From the NCBI GenBank assembly GCA_025463365.1, contig JAOBWM010000037.1, forward strand, positions 1 to 36,304: a stretch of 36,304 nucleotides of DNA, in the 5' to 3' direction. The position numbers and the translations under genes were made by a program. Source of the stretch: Acidimicrobiales bacterium. Its GTDB lineage: Bacteria; Actinomycetota; Acidimicrobiia; Acidimicrobiales; Iamiaceae. Each line of letters begins with the position of its first letter. The first letter of the stretch is position 1. Below are positions 18,941 to 26,368 of the stretch, in pieces. Below the pieces are notes generated by a model that worked only from the letters and a program-made list of their open reading frames with translations, did not search any database and had not been told where the DNA came from.

Positions 18941-20869
18941 GTGACGGAGGCCATCTGGGAACCTGACCCCGCGACGGTGGCGCAGACCAACGTCGGCCGG
19001 TTCATGGCGGCGCAAGGGATCGATGCGTTCGATGACCTCCTGGCCCAGTCGATCGCCGACCCCGCCTGGTTCTGGGGCGAGGCGGCGACCTTCCTCGGGA
19101 TCCCCTTCTCGACGCCCTACGAGCAGGTGCTCGACACCAGCAAGGGCATCCCGTGGGCGACCTGGTTCACCGGCGGGAAGACGAACCTGGCCGCCGCCTG
19201 CGTGGATCGCTGGGTGGACGCGTCGCCTGACGCCGAAGCCGTGCGGTGGGAGGGCGAGGACGGCGAGGTGCGCGTGCTCACCTATGCCGAGCTGGGCCGC
19301 CACGTCGACGGGCTCGCAGCGCTGCTGCGGGACCGGGGGATCGGGCTGGGCGACGCCGTCGGCATCTTCCTGCCGATGCTCCCCGAGACCGTCGTGGCCG
19401 CCATGGCCGTCGCCAAGCTCGGTGCGGTGTTCCTGCCGGTCTTCTCGGGCTACGGCGCCGAGGCGATCGCGGTGCGGTTGGAGGACGCCGGGGCCAAGGC
19501 GCTCCTGTGCGCCGACGGCTTCTATCGGCGCGGCACCCCGGTGCCGATGCTGGCCACGGCCCACGAGGCGGTCGCCCGGGTCGACACCGTCGAGACGATC
19601 GTCGTGGTCCCCCGGGTGGGCGAGGTCGAGGAACGAACCGACGGCCGGGTCACCACGCTGCCGTGGCCAGGTCCGTCCGCCGAGCCGGTGGCCACCGAGG
19701 CTGTCGACAGCGAGCACCCGCTCCTCATCGCCTACACGTCGGGAACGACGGGTAAGCCGAAGGGTTCGGTGCACGTCCATGGCGGGTTCACCGTGAAGAT
19801 CGCCGAGGAGGTGGCGTTCCAGTTCGACTGCCGGCCCGGTGACCGCCTGTTCTGGTTCGCCGACTTCGGCTGGATCATGGGTCCATGGGAGATCGTGGGC
19901 ACCCTCGCCAACGGCGCCACGGTGTGCCTGTTCGAGGGGGCCCCGGACTTCCCCGAGCCCGACCGCCTCTGGGCGTTCCTCGAGGACCACGCCGTGACGA
20001 TCCTCGGCATCAGTCCGACCCTCGTGCGGGCCATGCTCGCCCACGGCGACGAGCCGGTGACCAGCCACGACCTCTCGGCGCTGCGCATCCTCGGCTCGAC
20101 CGGAGAACCCTGGAACGAGACCCCCTATCGGTGGTTCGCGGAGGTGGTCGGGGGCGGCCGCTGCCCGGTCGTCAACATCAGCGGCGGCACCGAGGTCGGC
20201 GCGTGCTTCTTGTCACCGCATCCCGTGCAGGCGCTCACTGCCATGACCCTGGGCGGGCCCGCGCTCGGCATGGCCGTGGACGTGTTCGACGACGCGGGCC
20301 GGCCGGTCCGCGGCGAGGTCGGCGAGCTGGTCTGCACCAAGCCGTGGCCCGGCATGACCCGAGGGCTGTGGCAGGCACCCGAGCGCTACCTCGAGACCTA
20401 CTGGGATCGTTGGCCCGACGTCTGGGTGCACGGCGACTGGGCCCTCATCGACGAGGACGGCCAGTGGTACCTGCGCGGTCGCAGCGACGACACGATCAAG
20501 ATCGCCGGGAAGCGCCTCGGCCCGGCCGAGGTGGAGTCGGCGCTGGTGGCCCACCCGTCGGTGGCGGAGGCGGCGGCGATCGGCGTGCCCCACGAGGTCA
20601 AGGGCGAGGCCCTGTGGTGCTACGTCGTGCTCGGTGACGGGGCTGAGCCCACCGAGACGCTGCGGGCCGAGTTGGTGGGCGTGGTCACCGATGCGCTCGG
20701 CAAGTCCTTCAAGCCAAGCCAGGTGCGGTTCACCACGGCGCTGCCCAAGACCCGATCGGCCAAGGTCGTGCGTCGGGCGATCCGGGCCGCGGCGGTGGGC
20801 TCGGACCCCGGCGATGTGTCCTCGCTCGAAGACCCGGCCGCCCTCGACGCCGTCCGGTCGGCAGGGTAG
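18941..20869 (+). CDS. Acetyl-CoA-synthetase-like acyl-CoA ligase (AMP-forming)
   Basis: A 642-residue adenylate-forming enzyme making an acyl-CoA from a carboxylate, ATP and CoA. An N-terminal region resembling the acetyl-CoA synthetase N-domain is followed by the P-loop YTSGTTGKPKGSVHVHGG near residue 265, WFADFGWIMGPWEI, NISGGTEVG, WVHGDWALIDEDG, and GRSDDTIKIAGKRLGPAEVE. The C-terminal catalytic Lys is Lys608 in KTRSAKVVRR. Size and N-domain point to acetate, propionate or another short carboxylate; the exact acid cannot be read. GTG at 18941 follows a -10 box by eight bases, so the transcript may be leaderless. The acetyltransferase gene follows two bases after the stop. Confidence 0.9.
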   Translation: MTEAIWEPDPATVAQTNVGRFMAAQGIDAFDDLLAQSIADPAWFWGEAATFLGIPFSTPYEQVLDTSKGIPWATWFTGGKTNLAAACVDRWVDASPDAEAVRWEGEDGEVRVLTYAELGRHVDGLAALLRDRGIGLGDAVGIFLPMLPETVVAAMAVAKLGAVFLPVFSGYGAEAIAVRLEDAGAKALLCADGFYRRGTPVPMLATAHEAVARVDTVETIVVVPRVGEVEERTDGRVTTLPWPGPSAEPVATEAVDSEHPLLIAYTSGTTGKPKGSVHVHGGFTVKIAEEVAFQFDCRPGDRLFWFADFGWIMGPWEIVGTLANGATVCLFEGAPDFPEPDRLWAFLEDHAVTILGISPTLVRAMLAHGDEPVTSHDLSALRILGSTGEPWNETPYRWFAEVVGGGRCPVVNISGGTEVGACFLSPHPVQALTAMTLGGPALGMAVDVFDDAGRPVRGEVGELVCTKPWPGMTRGLWQAPERYLETYWDRWPDVWVHGDWALIDEDGQWYLRGRSDDTIKIAGKRLGPAEVESALVAHPSVAEAAAIGVPHEVKGEALWCYVVLGDGAEPTETLRAELVGVVTDALGKSFKPSQVRFTTALPKTRSAKVVRRAIRAAAVGSDPGDVSSLEDPAALDAVRSAG

Positions 20870-20871
20870 GC

Positions 20872-21501
20872 GTGATGGTCGAGCGCTCCACTGCTTTGTT
20901 CGGCCGTCGGGTCATGCTGCGTCCGCTCGTGCTGTCGGACTTCGCGGCCTGGCGCGAGGTGCGCCACCGGTGCGGTCCGTGGCTCACGCGCTGGGAGCCC
21001 CAGCGCCTGCTCGGCCAGCCCGACACCACCCAGGATCGAGACGCGTTCGCGGTCCGCTGCAGCGCCCGCCAGCGCGAGCGCCAGCTCGGCACCGGGTACG
21101 GGTTCGGGGTCTTCGTGGACGGCACGTTCTGCGGCGAGATCAACCTGTCGTCGATCCAACGGGGCCCGTTCCAGAACGCCTACGTGGGCTACTGGATCGA
21201 CGAGAAGTGGGCCGGGCAGGGGCTCATGCCCGAGGCCGTGGTCGTGCTGGTTCGCTTCGCGTTCGAGGAGCTGCACCTGCACCGCGTCCAGATCTCGATC
21301 ATCCCGCGGAACACGTCGAGCCGCCGCGTGGTCGAGAAGCTCGGCCTCCGCAACGAGGGGACGGCCGAGCGGTACCTCGAGATCGACGGCGTCTGGGAGG
21401 ACCACGTGCGCTACGCGCTGACCTCCGAGGAGTGGGACCAGCGTCGCGACGAGCTCGCGGCCGCCTGGCTCGCGGGCACCACGGAGTCCCTCGACCGCTG
21501 A
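20872..21501 (+). CDS. GNAT family N-acetyltransferase, RimJ/RimL type
   Basis: A 209-residue GNAT enzyme. The N-terminal block GRRVMLRPLVLSDFAAWREV is typical of RimJ/RimL. The acetyl-CoA binding region is NAYVGYWIDEKWAGQGLMPE, followed by LHLHRVQISIIPRNTSSRRV and EKLGLRNEGTAERYLEIDG. RimJ/RimL proteins acetylate N-termini of ribosomal proteins, but many homologues modify other amines; the substrate here is unknown. The start can be GTG at 20872 or ATG at 20875; GCAGGG precedes both. It is two bases from the acyl-CoA synthetase stop and most likely in its operon, which suggests possible coupling of acyl-CoA supply and acylation. It converges with the kinase gene three bases after its stop. 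Confidence 0.88.
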   Translation: MMVERSTALFGRRVMLRPLVLSDFAAWREVRHRCGPWLTRWEPQRLLGQPDTTQDRDAFAVRCSARQRERQLGTGYGFGVFVDGTFCGEINLSSIQRGPFQNAYVGYWIDEKWAGQGLMPEAVVVLVRFAFEELHLHRVQISIIPRNTSSRRVVEKLGLRNEGTAERYLEIDGVWEDHVRYALTSEEWDQRRDELAAAWLAGTTESLDR

Positions 21502-21504
21502 CGC

Positions 21505-23070
21505 TCAGGTGACGTCGGAACCGTCGTCGGGTGCGCTGCGGGGGCCGGCGATGGGGATGTCGATCGTGAAGACGGCACCGCCGTCGGGCGCGTTCTCGAC
21601 GTGGGCGGTGCCGCCGTGCTCCTCGGCGATCCCGGCCACGATCGACAGGCCCAGGCCCGAACCGGTGCCGACGCGTGCAGAGTCGGCCTGCCAGAAGCGG
21701 TCGAACACGTGGGCGATCGAGGCCTCGTCGAGCCCGGGCCCGTGGTCGCGCACCGTCACGGTGGCTCGGTCTCCCGACGCCTTGGCCGACACCTCGATCG
21801 GAGAGCCATCAGGCGTGTGCCTCACCGCGTTGGTCACGAGGTTGGAGATGGCCTGGCGGAGGTGGTGCGAGTCGCCGCGGACGACGGTGGGGTAGGGCGC
21901 GTCCAACGTGACGGCCCGGTCCGGGGCGACCGCGACGGCATCGGTGCACGCGTCGGCGGCGAGGACCGAGAGGTCGACGGGCTCGGTCTCGGCGGGCCGG
22001 GTCTCGTCGAGACGGGCAAGGAGCAGCAGATCCTCCACGAGGACCTTCATGCGGGCCGACTCCTGTTCGATCCGCCGCAGGATCACCGGGAGGTCGAGGC
22101 GCTCGTTGTCGGCGCCCAGCCGGAACAGCTCGGCGAAGCCCTGGATCGAGGTGAGTGGCGTGCGCAGCTCGTGACTCGCATCCGACAGGAACTGCCGCAG
22201 GCGGCGCTCGGTGGCGTCGCGCTCCTGGAAGGACACCTCGATGCCGTCGAGCATGGTGTTCAGCGCCAGTCCGAGCTGGCCGACCTCGGTACGGGCGTCG
22301 GCAGGCTCCACACGCTGGGACAGGTCGCCGGCGGTGATGGTGGCCGCCGAGCCCGCCATCTCCTCGAGCGGCCGGAGCCCACCGCGCAGGATGAACCAGG
22401 ATCCGGTGCCGAGCGCGCTCAGCAGGACGAGCGCGGCGATCAGTTCGATGCGCAGCAGCCGGTCCATGGATGCATCGACGCCGCTGGTGCGCACGGCGAC
22501 GATCACCTTCGAGCCGGCGAGCGTCTTCAGCTGGGCCTCGAGGTCGGGGTTCGGGCGTCGTCCTCCGGGCCCGTTGACGAAGTCGGGGGTCGTGACGATG
22601 GCTCGCCACTGGCCGCCGCCCGACGTGGAGCCCACGGTGAGGAACTGGCGCTTCGACGTGACCTTCAGGTCATCGGGCAGCTTTGGTCGGCCCGAGCCCG
22701 ACAACGTGTCCTGGCAGGCCAGGACCGTTCCCTTGGCGCTGCGCAGCTCGGCGTAGCCGTCGAGGCTCTGACCCGGAGCGAAGCCCGGGAGCCTTCGACC
22801 GCCGCCGGTGGGTGGCGTGTTCGGAGGGTTGGCCGAGGCCGTGTTCGACTGGCCGAAGGTCACCGAGCAGTCATCCGGGTCGAAGGTGGCTGTCGACGTG
22901 GCGATGGCGCCGAGGCGGGTGGCCTGGCTGTCGACGATCGACGCCAGTTGCTGGTCGAGCGTCCGCTCCTGGGACCGGCGGTACAGGGAGTAGGTGGTGA
23001 CACCGAAGATCGCCAGACCCACGGTGGAGAGCACCACCAGCGCGAGCACGAGTCGGGAGCGAAGGGTCAT
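21505..23070 (-). CDS. HAMP-containing sensor histidine kinase
   Basis: A 521-residue membrane kinase. One helix at about residues 6-27 and a second near 225-245 enclose an extracytoplasmic sensor region containing two Cys and a PPNTPPTGGG linker. A HAMP segment follows (LRPLEEMAGSAATITAGDLS), then HisKA with the phospho-acceptor His300 in SDASHELRTPLTS, then HATPase: N box NLVTNAVRHTPDG, G1 DHGPGLDE, F box FDRFWQAD, G2 GTGSGLGLSIV. ATG at 23070 has CCAGG upstream; GTG at 23079 is a possible start three codons earlier. No response regulator is adjacent in the operon. The likely partner is the OmpR-type gene at 25253, divergent across the glycosyltransferase and GtrA genes. Confidence 0.93.
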   Translation of the reverse strand: MTLRSRLVLALVVLSTVGLAIFGVTTYSLYRRSQERTLDQQLASIVDSQATRLGAIATSTATFDPDDCSVTFGQSNTASANPPNTPPTGGGRRLPGFAPGQSLDGYAELRSAKGTVLACQDTLSGSGRPKLPDDLKVTSKRQFLTVGSTSGGGQWRAIVTTPDFVNGPGGRRPNPDLEAQLKTLAGSKVIVAVRTSGVDASMDRLLRIELIAALVLLSALGTGSWFILRGGLRPLEEMAGSAATITAGDLSQRVEPADARTEVGQLGLALNTMLDGIEVSFQERDATERRLRQFLSDASHELRTPLTSIQGFAELFRLGADNERLDLPVILRRIEQESARMKVLVEDLLLLARLDETRPAETEPVDLSVLAADACTDAVAVAPDRAVTLDAPYPTVVRGDSHHLRQAISNLVTNAVRHTPDGSPIEVSAKASGDRATVTVRDHGPGLDEASIAHVFDRFWQADSARVGTGSGLGLSIVAGIAEEHGGTAHVENAPDGGAVFTIDIPIAGPRSAPDDGSDVT

Positions 23071-23144
23071 CGGGTGCACCTGGAGGCGGACGGGGTCCCG
23101 CCGATCCTGCCCCACCCGATGGGGGCGGCGATGCCACCGCACGC

Positions 23145-23711
23145 TCACGCCACGACGCGCTCCAACGCGGGACGGGGAGCGGCGGTGGTCACGGGAGCGG
23201 TGGACGGGACGTCGGACGGGTCGTGGGACGGGGCGTCGGACGGATCGGTGTGGACGATGGCAATGGTCTCGACGTGATCCGCCTTCGTCCGGAAGAGGGC
23301 CCGGTCGAGGATGGCGAACTGCAGCAGCCAGAGGATGCCGAAGGCGGTGAGGCTGGCGGCCTGGACCGCAAGCGTTCGGGTCGAGGTGGCGAGGCCGGCA
23401 TGGTCGGCCCAGCGGCCGGCGAACGTGACGGTGAGCGTCGACAGCCCGAGCCCGGCGGCTGAGAGGGCGCAGAACGGGACCACCTCGGCGCCGATCGAGC
23501 GGTGACCGGTCTTGCCCCAGACCCATCGACGGTTGAGCTCGAAGGAGGGGACGGTGCCGACTGCGGTGGCCACGAGGTTGGCCCAGCCGGGGCTCAGGGA
23601 TCGGGTGCCGACCAGGACACCGAGGACGGTCAGGCTGGTGGCGGTGGCGATCCCCGACACCGCCGCGTAGCGGAGCAGCTGGCGGGCTCGAGCCAGCAGG
23701 CGGGGGCTCAC
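23145..23711 (-). CDS. GtrA family membrane protein
   Basis: A 188-residue protein with four predicted helices: RYAAVSGIATATSLTVLGVL near residues 13-32, ANLVATAVGTVPSFELNRRW with the family-typical FxxNRRWVW near 45-62, PFCALSAAGLGLSTLTVTFA, and ASLTAFGILWLLQFAILDRA. GtrA/DPMS-type proteins are thought to flip polyprenyl-phosphate-linked sugars across the membrane for glycosylation of wall polymers or glycolipids. The C-terminal tail (SDAPSHDPSDVPSTAP) is low in complexity. GTG at 23711 overlaps the stop of the glycosyltransferase-GtrA fusion (GTGA), so the two are coupled. The sensor kinase start lies 74 bases downstream. Confidence 0.85.
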   Translation of the reverse strand: MSPRLLARARQLLRYAAVSGIATATSLTVLGVLVGTRSLSPGWANLVATAVGTVPSFELNRRWVWGKTGHRSIGAEVVPFCALSAAGLGLSTLTVTFAGRWADHAGLATSTRTLAVQAASLTAFGILWLLQFAILDRALFRTKADHVETIAIVHTDPSDAPSHDPSDVPSTAPVTTAAPRPALERVVA

Positions 23712-25108
23712 TGCACGACCTTCACGGCGTGGTGGCCGGGATCGATCATCACCGACCGCCTCGATCCTGGTTCGGTCGCCGTGCCTGCGGCCGCCGCGTT
23801 GGCAGGCGTCGTGCGGCGAGTCGTGGCGCGTCCGGTCGTGGTCATCGTGTTGCGGAGGGTCACGAAGCGGGCGGCGGTCGCGAGGGCGTTGGCGCCGGTC
23901 AGCCAGAGCAGCAGGCCTGCGAGGGAGTGGACGCCGGCGAGGTCGGCTGCGCCGAGGGCGCCGATGTTGAGGACCAGGGGAAGCGCGGACACCGCCAGGG
24001 CGGCCGACCAGTGGCGGCGGCGACCGGCCGGGCCTCGTTGGGCGAAGGTGAGACGTCGATTGGCGGCGGTGTTCGCGACGGCGCAGAGCGCGAGGGCCAC
24101 GAGGTCGGCCCCGACGGGACCCAGCGGGGCCCGCAGGACCGCGAACAGCACGGCGAAGACGACCGTGCTGACGAGGCCGATGGAGGCGAAGCGCACCAGC
24201 TGGCCGCCGAGCTCGGTCGGCACCGCGCGGCGCCGGTCGCCCGTGCTCGTCGGTTCCTCGATCCACCCTTGGTTGCGGGCGAAGCGGCGGATCATCCGGC
24301 TCACGCCCTTGAGGTCGTCGGTCGCGGTGCGAACGATGTTCACGCTGGAATCCGGGTCGTCGACCCAGTCGACCGGGACCTCGTGGATCCGCAGCCCGTT
24401 GTGCTCGGCCAGCACGAGCAGCTCGGTGTCGAAGAACCAACCTTCGTCCTCGACGAGCGGCACGAGCGCCCGGGCCACATCGGTGCGGATCGCCTTGAAG
24501 CCGCACTGCGCGTCGGAGAACCCGCTGCGAAGCGCGGTCCGCAAGATCAGGTTGTAGGTGCGCGAGATCGCTTCGCGCTTCGGGCCGCGTGCCACGCGGG
24601 AGCCCGATGCGAGGCGGGTGCCGATGGCGAGGTCGCTGTGGCCCGACAGCAACGGGGCCACCAGCGGGAGGAGTGCATCCAGGCCGGTCGAGAGGTCGAC
24701 GTCCATGTAGGCCACCACCGGCGCCGGGCTCTGCATCCACGCCGCCCGCAGCGCCCGGCCCCGCCCCTTGAGCGGGAGGCGGCGGGCCTGCACCCCGTTG
24801 ATGCGGTGGGCGAGGGCGCAGGCGCGCCCCCAGGTGTCGTCGGTGCTGGCGTTGTCGACGATGGTGACCAGCCACGGAAGCGGGAACTGATCATCGAGGT
24901 AGGCGTGCAGCCGCTCGATCGACGAGATCAGACCGGCCTCCTCGTTGTAGACGGGGATGACGATCTCCACGGCCGCCGTCCGCCGGCGGTACTCCGATGC
25001 CGGCACGAAGACCTCGGCGAGGCCGGGCGCCCATCGGTTGGTCGGCGGTGGGATGACGGCCGGGTCGGCCGGGACGGTGGTGGAGGGAGAGATGTGGGTG
25101 GCGGTCAT
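23708..25108 (-). CDS. Bifunctional family 2 glycosyltransferase / GtrA protein
   Basis: A 466-residue fusion. Residues about 45-280 form a GT2 domain of the dolichyl-phosphate-mannose-synthase type: AAVEIVIPVYNEEAGL, TIVDNASTDDTW, AYMDVDLSTGLDAL with the DxD metal site, SDAQCGFKAIRTDVA, and FFDTELLVLAEHNGLRIHEV. Residues about 300-430 are a GtrA-like four-helix domain (RFASIGLVSTVVFAVLFAVL, NTAANRRLTF). The protein probably makes a polyprenyl-phosphate sugar and helps move it across the membrane. The next gene is a second, free GtrA. ATG at 25108 is preceded by CTCCTTCC read on the plus strand, i.e. GGAAGGAG. The gene diverges from the response regulator, sharing a 144-base control region. 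Confidence 0.9.
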   Translation of the reverse strand: MTATHISPSTTVPADPAVIPPPTNRWAPGLAEVFVPASEYRRRTAAVEIVIPVYNEEAGLISSIERLHAYLDDQFPLPWLVTIVDNASTDDTWGRACALAHRINGVQARRLPLKGRGRALRAAWMQSPAPVVAYMDVDLSTGLDALLPLVAPLLSGHSDLAIGTRLASGSRVARGPKREAISRTYNLILRTALRSGFSDAQCGFKAIRTDVARALVPLVEDEGWFFDTELLVLAEHNGLRIHEVPVDWVDDPDSSVNIVRTATDDLKGVSRMIRRFARNQGWIEEPTSTGDRRRAVPTELGGQLVRFASIGLVSTVVFAVLFAVLRAPLGPVGADLVALALCAVANTAANRRLTFAQRGPAGRRRHWSAALAVSALPLVLNIGALGAADLAGVHSLAGLLLWLTGANALATAARFVTLRNTMTTTGRATTRRTTPANAAAAGTATEPGSRRSVMIDPGHHAVKVVQ

Positions 25109-25153
25109 GGGAAGGAGCGTGGGCCCGCCTCCTCAAGGTCGACTCCGCCTTGT

Positions 25154-25192
25154 CTGGGAGTTCGCTGGGAGATCGGCGCGATCGCTTCCCAG
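25154..25192. promoter_or_regulatory. Direct-repeat operator, likely OmpR-family binding site
   Basis: CTGGGAGTT (25154-25162) and CTGGGAGAT (25165-25173) are direct repeats with an 11-base period, the spacing OmpR/PhoB-type dimers use. TCCCAG at 25187-25192 is an inverted third half site. They lie between the divergent glycosyltransferase and response regulator genes, so autoregulation is the simplest reading. Confidence 0.55.
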
Positions 25193-25208
25193 CTCCGGCC
25201 GGTCCCCG

Positions 25209-25214
25209 TACCGT
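25209..25214 (+). promoter_or_regulatory. -10 box of the response regulator gene
   Basis: TACCGT (25209-25214) fits TANNNT. The direct repeats end about 35 bases upstream, suiting activator contact at a promoter with a poor -35. GGGAG lies just before the ATG at 25253. Confidence 0.45.
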
Positions 25215-25252
25215 GTCGCCCGTCGCCCACCCCTCGTCTCCCGGGAGCCCAG

Positions 25253-25966
25253 ATGTCCACCGAAGCCTCCGGTTCGCAACCAAGGGTCCTGGTGGTCGAC
25301 GACGAAGAGCACATCACCGAGTTGCTCGCCATGGGCCTCGGGTACCAGGGGTTCGACGTGGAGCGGGCGGCCAGCGGGCGCGCAGCCCTCGATGCCGTCG
25401 CCCGGCACGCACCGGACCTGATCGTGCTCGACGTGATGCTTCCCGACCTCGACGGCTTCGAGGTGGCGAAGCGGTTGCGTCGGGACGAAGGGGCCAGCAC
25501 CCGCATCCCGATCATCTTCCTGACCGCGCGCGACACCACCCAGGACAAGGTGACCGGGCTCCGGCTGGGCAGCGACGACTACGTCACCAAGCCGTTCTCC
25601 ATCGAGGAGCTCATCGAGCGGGTGAAGGCGGTGCTGCGCCGCTCCGCCGGCGCGGGGGCCGGCGAGTCGAAGATCTCCTTCGCCGACCTCGAGCTCGACG
25701 ACGAGACCCGTGACGTCTGGCGCGACGGCCGCCTCATCGAGCTCACCCCGACCGAGTACAAGCTCCTGCGCTACCTCCTCGTCAACGCTCGGCGCGTCAT
25801 GACGCGGGACCAGATCCTTGAGGCCGTCTGGGACTACACGTTCGCCGGCAACGCCTCCGTGCTCGAGACCTACATCAGCTACCTCCGCCAGAAGATCGAC
25901 GCCACCGACCCGCCTCTCATCCACACCGTCCGCGGCATCGGCTACTCCCTCCGCCTCCCCCGATAG
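25253..25966 (+). CDS. OmpR/PhoB family response regulator
   Basis: A 237-residue two-domain regulator. The receiver domain (about 10-125) has the acidic pair Asp16/Asp17, phospho-acceptor Asp60 in LIVLDVMLPD, switch Thr91 in FLTARD, and Lys113 in VTKPFS. The winged-helix output domain (about 140-235) has LIELTPTEYKLLRYLLVNA, the recognition helix region NASVLETYISYLRQKI, and the typical end IHTVRGIGYSLRLPR. All key residues are present. ATG at 25253 follows GGGAG. Its presumed partner is the sensor kinase at 21505-23070, unusually on the opposite strand and separated by the two glycosyltransferase-related genes. Downstream it faces the DUF5666/efflux cluster. Confidence 0.94.
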   Translation: MSTEASGSQPRVLVVDDEEHITELLAMGLGYQGFDVERAASGRAALDAVARHAPDLIVLDVMLPDLDGFEVAKRLRRDEGASTRIPIIFLTARDTTQDKVTGLRLGSDDYVTKPFSIEELIERVKAVLRRSAGAGAGESKISFADLELDDETRDVWRDGRLIELTPTEYKLLRYLLVNARRVMTRDQILEAVWDYTFAGNASVLETYISYLRQKIDATDPPLIHTVRGIGYSLRLPR

Positions 25967-25993
25967 CCCGCGGTCGCCCCCCCGCCCCCGACG

Positions 25994-26021
25994 CCCTCCC
26001 CGCGACCCCCTCCCCGCGACC
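25994..26021. repeat. Perfect 14-base tandem duplication
   Basis: CCCTCCCCGCGACC is present twice without a gap (25994-26007 and 26008-26021), immediately before the large hairpin and 27 bases after the response regulator stop. Confidence 0.9.
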
Positions 26022-26024
26022 CCC

Positions 26025-26071
26025 AACTTGTTGTGGGAACCGACCGAGGCGGACGGTTCGCACAACAAGTT
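26025..26071. repeat. Large hairpin, relative of the 9.4 kb repeats
   Basis: The 18-base arms at 26025-26042 (AACTTGTTGTGGGAACCG) and 26054-26071 (CGGTTCGCACAACAAGTT) are complementary except at one position, around an 11-base loop ACCGAGGCGGA. Read outward to inward the left arm goes AACTTG ... GAACC, like the AATTTG ... GAACC of the elements at 9425-9541, but the interior differs and is again self-complementary. It lies downstream of the response regulator and might act as a terminator; no T tract follows. Confidence 0.88.
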
Positions 26072-26190
26072 CGTGGGGCGGGCCACGGCCGAGGCGCTCC
26101 CCGTGGTCGGGGTCGCGGTCGAGGGCCCGCTCCGCTGTCAGACCCCCCTGGTGAGATGTCGCCATGACCGGCGACCTCCGCAGGTTTGAC

Positions 26191-26228
26191 CTCGTTCGCC
26201 CGATCGCACCACGGCCAACAAGTTCGGG
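26191..26228. repeat. Degenerate right half of the hairpin element
   Basis: CCTCGTTCGC (26191-26200), CCGATCGCAC (26201-26210), then CAACAAGTTCGGG (26216-26228). It combines the CGATCG of the 9.4 kb units with the CAACAAGTTCG end of the 26.0 kb hairpin. No matching left half is present, so it looks like a decayed or chimeric copy. Confidence 0.45.
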
Positions 26229-26242
26229 TGCGCTGGGCCGGA

Positions 26243-26262
26243 GGGTCGGGGTCGGGGTCGGG
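26243..26262 (+). other. G-quadruplex motif
   Basis: Four G tracts (26243-26245, 26248-26251, 26254-26257, 26260-26262) are separated by identical two-base TC loops. This satisfies the canonical intramolecular quadruplex pattern with short loops, which favours a stable parallel form. It lies just upstream of a TATATG box and the DUF5666 gene. Confidence 0.75.
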
Positions 26263-26368
26263 AAGGTCCCCGGGGTATATGACCTGGTTCCCAGGGTCCT
26301 CTGAGGTTGGGGCCGGAGGATGGGCGCCGTCCGAACCGGCCATCCAGGTCGGGTTCCAAGGAGCTTCG

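Larger units (their letters stand above)
25967..26368. other. 402-base gene-free region rich in repeats and hairpins
   Basis: No convincing gene is present. In order it contains C-rich runs, a perfect 14-base tandem duplication (25994-26021), a large hairpin (26025-26071), a degenerate related half-element (26191-26228), a G-quadruplex motif (26243-26262), an AT-rich TATATG (26276-26281), an imperfect dyad (GACCTGG near 26281, CCAGGGTC near 26291), and AAGGAG before the DUF5666 start. A promoter for the DUF5666 gene probably lies at its right end. Confidence 0.7.
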
